From NCBI GenBank assembly GCA_025966335.1, contig JAICRS010000103.1, forward strand, positions 1-10,179: a DNA stretch of 10,179 bases, read 5' to 3'. This DNA comes from Nocardioidaceae bacterium (GTDB lineage: Bacteria > Actinomycetota > Actinomycetes > Propionibacteriales > Nocardioidaceae). Position numbers and translations under genes: made by a program. This document shows, one piece after another, positions 7,069-10,179 of this stretch (positions are counted from its first letter, which is position 1; each line of letters opens with the position of its first letter). The notes beneath the pieces are model-generated. The model was not told the origin of the DNA. It was given only the letters and a program-made list of their open reading frames with translations, and ran no database searches.

Positions 7069-8454
7069 ATGTCAGACACCTCTTCCACACCTCGAGCGGC
7101 CGAGACCTACGACGAGGCCGAGCAGGCGCTGCTCTCCCGCTGGCCCGAGACGAGGCTGGAGCCGTCGCTGGACCGGATCCGGGCGTTCACCGAGCTGCTG
7201 GGCGACCCGCAGCACGCCTACCCGGTGATCCACCTGACCGGGACCAACGGCAAGACCAGCACCTCGCGGATGATCGACGCGCTGCTCCGGGCGCTCGGCC
7301 TGCGCACCGGCCGGTTCACCAGCCCGCACGTGGAGTCGATGACCGAGCGGATCTCCATCGACGGCGAGCCGCTGACCGAGGACCAGTTCGTCACCGCGTT
7401 CAACGAGATCGCTCCCTACACCCACCTGGTGGACCGGACCTCCGACGCCGAGGGCGGACCGCCGCTGTCGTTCTTCGAGACGGTGGTCGCAATGGCCTAC
7501 TCCGCGTTCGCCGACGCTCCCGTGGACGCGGCGGTCGTCGAGGTCGGCATGGGCGGCACCTGGGACGCGACGAACGTCGCCGACGGCAAGGTGGCAGTGA
7601 TCCTGCCGGTCAGCATCGACCACGCGAAGTACCTCGGTGAACGGCCCGAGGACATCGCCGTCGAGAAGGCCGGGATCATCAAGCAGGGTTCCATCGTGGT
7701 GATGGCGCAGCAGTCCGAGCCTGTCGCCGAGGTGCTGCTCGAGCAGGCGGCGGAGATGGGCGCCACCCTCGCTCGCGAGGGCGTCGACTTCGGGGTCGCC
7801 TACCGGGTGCCGGCGGTCGGCGGACAGATGCTGAACCTGCACGGGCTGCGCGGCGAGTACGACGAGGTGTTCCTCCCTCTCTACGGGGCGCACCAGGCGC
7901 AGAACGCGGCGGTGGCCCTGGCGACGGTGGAGGCGTTCCTTGGTGACGAGCCGCTGGACGGTGAGGTCGTCCGGGAGGCGTTCGGACAGGTCACCTCACC
8001 GGGCCGGCTGGAGATCATCCGCCGCAGCCCCACCATCGTGCTGGACGCGGCGCACAACCCGCACGGCGCCGCCGCGGTGGCCGACGCGTTGCAGGACTCG
8101 TTCACGTTCAGCCCGCTGGTCGGTGTGGTCGGCGTGATGGCGGACAAGGACGCCGAGGGACTGCTCGAGGCGTTCGAGCCGGTGCTCGCGCAGATCGTCT
8201 GCACCCAGAACTCGACCCGTCGCTCCATGCCGGCCGAGGAGCTCGCCGAGGTCGCCCGCGGCATCTTCGGGTCCGAACGGGTGCACGTGGCGCGTCGCCT
8301 CGACGAGGCGGTGGACAAGGCGGCGACCCTCGCCGAGGAGGGCGGTGTCTACGGCGAGGCGATCGGCTCGGGCGGCGTACTCGTCACCGGGTCGGTGATC
8401 ACCGTCGGCGAGGCCCGGTCCATGCTGAAGCCACGCGAGAAGGAAGCACGCTGA
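7069..8454 (+). CDS. folC: Bifunctional dihydrofolate synthase / folylpolyglutamate synthase
   Basis: Mur-ligase-family enzyme that adds glutamate to dihydropteroate and then further gamma-linked glutamates to folates, keeping them in the cell and making them better cofactors. The 461 residues are typical for actinobacterial FolC. The ATP-binding loop GTNGKTS is at 58-64 in HLTGTNGKTSTSRMIDALL. SPHVESMTERISIDG is the conserved Mur-type segment, VEVGMGGTWDATN the central domain signature, and DAAHNPHGAAA (Asp326-His329-Asn330-Pro331) the C-terminal ligase motif. ATG 7069 is chosen for the TAGACT box upstream; the first 20 or so residues are a variable polar leader. TGA 8452-8454 overlaps the next ATG by one base, indicating translational coupling. 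The folC, DUF4233-type gene, ndk order is conserved in Mycobacterium and Streptomyces. Confidence 0.97.
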   Translation: MSDTSSTPRAAETYDEAEQALLSRWPETRLEPSLDRIRAFTELLGDPQHAYPVIHLTGTNGKTSTSRMIDALLRALGLRTGRFTSPHVESMTERISIDGEPLTEDQFVTAFNEIAPYTHLVDRTSDAEGGPPLSFFETVVAMAYSAFADAPVDAAVVEVGMGGTWDATNVADGKVAVILPVSIDHAKYLGERPEDIAVEKAGIIKQGSIVVMAQQSEPVAEVLLEQAAEMGATLAREGVDFGVAYRVPAVGGQMLNLHGLRGEYDEVFLPLYGAHQAQNAAVALATVEAFLGDEPLDGEVVREAFGQVTSPGRLEIIRRSPTIVLDAAHNPHGAAAVADALQDSFTFSPLVGVVGVMADKDAEGLLEAFEPVLAQIVCTQNSTRRSMPAEELAEVARGIFGSERVHVARRLDEAVDKAATLAEEGGVYGEAIGSGGVLVTGSVITVGEARSMLKPREKEAR

Positions 8455-8840
8455 TGGGTTCGGCGCAGCGCTCGATGTGCGCGGCGATGCTGATCCTCCA
8501 GGCGGTGGTGCTCGGGCTGACCACCCCGGTGATGATCGGCGTCTCGCAGGTCGATGTCGCCACGGCGTTGTGGGTCGGGCTCGGGCTGACTCTCGCCTGC
8601 ATCCTCACCGCCGGCCTGCTCAAACGGCCGTGGGCCTATCTGGTCGGCTGGGCGATCCAGGTCGCCTCCGTCGGGCTCGGCTTCGTGATCCCGATGATGT
8701 TCCTGCTCGGCATCATCTTCGCCTCGTTGTGGGCCGGTGCCTACTACCTCGGCCGCAAGGTCGACATCGAGAAGGCCGAGCGGGCGGTGCTCGAGGAGCG
8801 GTGGACGGCCGAGCACGGGCCGGGCGAGCCCGGCCGATAG
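8454..8840 (+). CDS. Four-helix membrane protein, DUF4233 family
   Basis: A 128-residue inner-membrane protein of unknown function, found between folC and ndk in many Actinobacteria. Hydrophobic segments at about 8-30, 35-55, 61-78 and 80-98 give four transmembrane helices. A charged C-terminal tail (RKVDIEKAERAVLEERW) probably lies in the cytoplasm and may form a short helix. ATG 8454 overlaps the folC stop by one base, and AGGAAG at 8441-8446 gives a normal ribosome binding site 7 bases upstream. It is therefore one of the few genes here with a conventional start, as expected for an internal operon gene. Its TAG stop forms part of the ndk -10 box. The family assignment rests on position, length and topology. 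Confidence 0.88.
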   Translation: MGSAQRSMCAAMLILQAVVLGLTTPVMIGVSQVDVATALWVGLGLTLACILTAGLLKRPWAYLVGWAIQVASVGLGFVIPMMFLLGIIFASLWAGAYYLGRKVDIEKAERAVLEERWTAEHGPGEPGR

Positions 8841-8843
8841 GCT
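8838..8843 (+). promoter_or_regulatory. -10 element of ndk overlapping the upstream stop codon
   Basis: TAGGCT, identical to the box before the M3 peptidase gene, is followed by 7 bases and ATG 8851. Its first three bases are the stop codon of the membrane protein gene. No -35 box is evident and no ribosome binding site precedes the ATG. Confidence 0.6.
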
Positions 8844-8850
8844 GCCCGGC

Positions 8851-9264
8851 ATGTCTCAGCGCACTCTGGTCCTGCTCAAGCCCGACGCCGTCCGCCGCGG
8901 CCTGGTCGGCAACATCCTCAGCCGGTTCGAGGCCAAGGGCCTGTCGATCGTCGCCCTCGAGATGCGTCGCATCGACGCCGCCAAGGCCGACGAGCACTAC
9001 GCCGAGCACGTGCAGAAGGACTTCTACCCGCCGCTGCGCGACTTCGTGACCAGCGGTCCCATGCTCGCCGCGATCCTCGAGGGCGACGAGGCGGTGGACG
9101 TGGTTCGCGCGATCAACGGTGCCACCGACGGGCGCAAGGCGGCGCCCGGCACGATCCGCGGCGACCTGTCGCTGTCGAACCGGGAGAACCTGGTGCACGG
9201 GTCCGACTCCCTCGAGTCTGCCGAGCGCGAGATCAAGATCTGGTTTCCTGACCTGCAGGACTGA
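8851..9264 (+). CDS. ndk: Nucleoside diphosphate kinase
   Basis: Transfers the terminal phosphate of ATP to nucleoside diphosphates through a phospho-histidine intermediate, balancing NTP and dNTP pools in the cytoplasm. The 137 residues match the family. MSQRTLVLLKPDAV is the standard N-terminus with Lys10, and the active-site signature NLVHGSDS has catalytic His116. RPLxxFxxSGP-like (LRDFVTSGPM) and GATDGRKAAPGTIRGD segments form the nucleotide pocket. The sequence is intact with no insertion. ATG 8851 is set by the first conserved strand and the TAGGCT box 7 bases upstream, which suggests it can be transcribed independently of folC. A 427-base non-coding region follows. Confidence 0.98.
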   Translation: MSQRTLVLLKPDAVRRGLVGNILSRFEAKGLSIVALEMRRIDAAKADEHYAEHVQKDFYPPLRDFVTSGPMLAAILEGDEAVDVVRAINGATDGRKAAPGTIRGDLSLSNRENLVHGSDSLESAEREIKIWFPDLQD

Positions 9265-9282
9265 TCCGCTCGGCTCCCGCCT

Positions 9283-9318
9283 CGCCCGCCGCGCCCGCCG
9301 CGCCCGCCGCGCCCGCCG
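9283..9318 (+). repeat. Four perfect 9-bp tandem repeats (CGCCCGCCG)
   Basis: Units at 9283, 9292, 9301 and 9310 are identical. CCC tracts at 9276, 9285, 9294, 9303, 9312 and 9319 are separated by 6, 6, 6, 6 and 4 bases. The minus strand therefore satisfies the G3N1-7 quadruplex pattern several times over. The repeat begins 19 bases after the ndk stop codon. Confidence 0.9.
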
Positions 9319-9334
9319 CCCGGCTCCGCCGGCG

Positions 9335-9355
9335 CTCCCTGCCTCCCTGCCTCCC
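9335..9355 (+). repeat. CTCCCTGC tandem repeat (2.6 copies)
   Basis: CTCCCTGC at 9335-9342 and 9343-9350 is followed by CTCCC at 9351-9355. With CCC at 9358-9360 it gives four C3 tracts spaced 5, 5 and 2 bases, a second quadruplex-type motif on the minus strand. Confidence 0.85.
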
Positions 9356-9399
9356 GTCCCGCTTGCCCGCGCTGGTTCGCCGGTACGACGGGACCGGAT

Positions 9400-9425
9400 G
9401 CAGGTTCTTGGCGCGCGGAACCTGT
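9400..9425 (+). repeat. Inverted repeat GCAGGTTC...GAACCTGT
   Basis: CAGGTTC (9401-9407) and GAACCTG (9418-9424) pair over 7 bp around a 10-base loop, with a G-T pair outside. It could be an ndk terminator hairpin or a protein-binding palindrome. A related repeat occurs at 9643-9661. Confidence 0.6.
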
Positions 9426-9485
9426 CGTGCGTCACGAACTAGATGTGGCGGGGTCATTGGGCGGCGCAGGGTGTATCGGTGAGTT

Positions 9486-9574
9486 TGGGACGGGCATCTT
9501 CCGCGTTCGGTTCCGAATGGTTGTCCTGCGGTGCACGGGACAGCCGTTTGGGACCGAACGCGGCTCTGGGACGG
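9486..9574 (+). repeat. 28-bp stem-loop flanked by 8-bp direct repeats, upstream of mreB
   Basis: Arms 9501-9528 and 9536-9563 pair along all 28 positions around a 7-base loop (9529-9535); 23 pairs are Watson-Crick and five are G-U wobbles (at 9512, 9515, 9518, 9521 and 9527). The wobbles become A-C mismatches in a minus-strand transcript, so the plus-strand RNA is the better folded form. TGGGACGG occurs at 9486-9493 and 9567-9574, flanking the stem, and TGGGAC occurs again at 9549-9554. It lies 118 bases before mreB (downstream repeat to ATG). It may be a leader RNA structure, a terminator or the remains of a miniature inverted-repeat element; I cannot decide between these. Confidence 0.8.
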
Positions 9575-9618
9575 ATGTGGGCCCGCGTGTCCTGCCGGGT
9601 ATAGGCACATTGCGCTCT

Positions 9619-9624
9619 TAGGCT
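9619..9624 (+). promoter_or_regulatory. Possible -10 element of mreB
   Basis: TAGGCT, the same hexamer as before ndk and the M3 peptidase gene, would give a start near 9631 and a 5' leader of about 60 bases containing the 9643-9661 inverted repeat. No good -35 box is seen. The promoter could equally lie upstream of the long stem-loop. Confidence 0.35.
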
Positions 9625-9642
9625 TTTACTCAGGGTCGGTGA

Positions 9643-9661
9643 GCAGGTTCGCCGTACCTGT
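9643..9661 (+). repeat. Inverted repeat GCAGGT-N7-ACCTGT before mreB
   Basis: CAGGT (9644-9648) and ACCTG (9656-9660) are complementary, with hexamers GCAGGT and ACCTGT the same as those at 9400-9425 but 7 rather than 14 bases apart. It lies about 30 bases before the mreB start and could be an operator or a small leader hairpin. Confidence 0.5.
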
Positions 9662-9691
9662 TCACGGGAGTTCTAGGGGCGGCAGGGCAAC

Positions 9692-10179
9692 ATGGCGAAC
9701 AGCTTCATCGGTCGGGACATGGCCGTTGACCTCGGCACCGCCAACACGCTCGTCTACGTCCGCGGCAAGGGCGTGCTGCTCGACGAGCCGTCGGTGGTCG
9801 CACTGAACTCCACGACCGGTGAGATCCTCGCCGTCGGCCACGAGGCGAAGCGGATGATCGGCCGCACGCCCGACAACATCACCGCGATCCGCCCGTTGCA
9901 GGACGGCGTGATCGCCGACTTCGACTCGACCGAGCAGATGCTCCGGTTCTTCATCCGGCAGGTGCACCGCCGCCGCTACTTCGCCAAGCCGCGGCTGGTG
10001 ATCTGCGTCCCGAGCGGGATCACCGCCGTGGAGCAGCGCGCGGTCAAGGAGGCCGGCTACCAGGCCGGCGCCCGCCGCGTCTACATCGTCGAGGAGCCGA
10101 TGGCCGCGGCGATCGGTGCGAACCTCCCGGTGCACCAGGCGACCGGCAACATGGTCGTCGACATCGGCGGCGGTACGAC
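9692..10179 (+). CDS. mreB: Rod shape-determining protein MreB (5' part, 3' end outside window)
   Basis: Actin-like ATPase that polymerises at the membrane and organises cell-wall synthesis; in Streptomyces it mainly serves spore-wall formation. About 162 of roughly 340 residues are visible. The protein begins MANSFIGRDMAVDLGTANT, with the first phosphate loop DLGTANT at 13-19. RPLQDGVIADF, CVPSGITAVEQRAV, EEPMAAAIG and, at the window edge, the second phosphate loop VVDIGGGT follow. ATG 9692 matches the usual MreB N-terminus and has AGGG 4 bases upstream plus AGGGG further off. Position after ndk is as in Streptomyces, so mreC and mreD are expected downstream. The frame is open to the last base. 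Confidence 0.97.
   Translation, partial: MANSFIGRDMAVDLGTANTLVYVRGKGVLLDEPSVVALNSTTGEILAVGHEAKRMIGRTPDNITAIRPLQDGVIADFDSTEQMLRFFIRQVHRRRYFAKPRLVICVPSGITAVEQRAVKEAGYQAGARRVYIVEEPMAAAIGANLPVHQATGNMVVDIGGGT

Larger units (their letters stand above)
9265..9691. other. Non-coding ndk-mreB gap with several repeats and inverted repeats
   Basis: No open frame here looks coding on either strand; those present are short, low-complexity or created by the palindrome. From left to right it contains C-rich tandem repeats (9276-9360), an inverted repeat (9400-9425), a long stem-loop flanked by direct repeats (9486-9574), a possible -10 box (9619-9624), a second inverted repeat (9643-9661) and a purine-rich stretch before mreB. 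From about 9430 to 9665 the base composition is visibly less GC-rich than in the genes, consistent with a regulatory leader. Confidence 0.7.

Noticed and set aside
9276..9360. CRISPR-like array in the C-rich repeats.
   Set aside because: Units are 8-9 bases with no unique spacers; this is simple tandem repetition.
9233..9610. Minus-strand open frame with Gly-Ala-Ala repeats after ndk.
   Set aside because: The repeats are the translation of the 9-bp C-rich tandem repeat, there is no ribosome binding site or promoter, and part of it is the palindrome read backwards.
9427..9806. Small plus-strand open frames upstream of and overlapping mreB.
   Set aside because: Codon bias is weak, they run through the stem-loop, and one overlaps mreB in another frame.

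Overview
The window is chromosomal DNA from a high-GC actinobacterium. The gene order (clpX, valS, folC, a DUF4233-type membrane gene, ndk) is the conserved actinobacterial order known from Mycobacterium and Streptomyces. The start of mreB directly after ndk matches Streptomyces rather than Mycobacterium, which has an RNase E gene there. A mycelial or rod-forming actinomycete, possibly a Pseudonocardia relative, fits best; the genus is inference. No phage, IS element, CRISPR array, tRNA or rRNA gene is visible.

Layout. 1-815: 3' part of clpX, entering at the GYVG pore loop, followed by a 16-bp GC-rich hairpin (833-878) as likely terminator. 1005-1701: a poorly conserved secreted or membrane-anchored protein whose coding signal appears to jump frame near 1371. 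1698-3629: an M3-family zinc oligopeptidase. 3674-3883: a tiny lipoprotein. 3891-6506 (minus strand): valyl-tRNA synthetase of the archaeal-like type. 6574-7056: a DinB-superfamily protein divergent from valS. 7069-8454: folC. 8454-8840: a four-helix membrane protein overlapping folC by one base. 8851-9264: ndk. 9265-9691: a 427-bp non-coding region rich in repeats and inverted repeats. 9692-end: mreB, cut by the window edge.

How the genes relate. These are mostly housekeeping functions: proteolysis (ClpX, oligopeptidase), translation (ValRS), folate polyglutamylation (FolC), nucleotide balance (Ndk) and cell shape (MreB). They are not one pathway; their grouping is conserved synteny.

Points for a second look. 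(1) Six starts lie 6-9 nt after a TANNNT-like -10 box, suggesting mostly leaderless transcripts; two of these boxes reuse the TAG stop codon of the upstream gene. (2) The ndk-mreB gap holds a 28-bp stem with a 7-nt loop, fully paired only if G-U wobbles on the plus strand are allowed, flanked by 8-bp direct repeats, plus two related GCAGGT/ACCTGT inverted repeats and C-rich tandem repeats that make G-quadruplex motifs on the minus strand. (3) valS is archaeal-like in type and inverted relative to folC. (4) The gene at 1005 looks frameshifted. I see no convincing new multi-gene system; the ndk-mreB gap is the best candidate for something undescribed.
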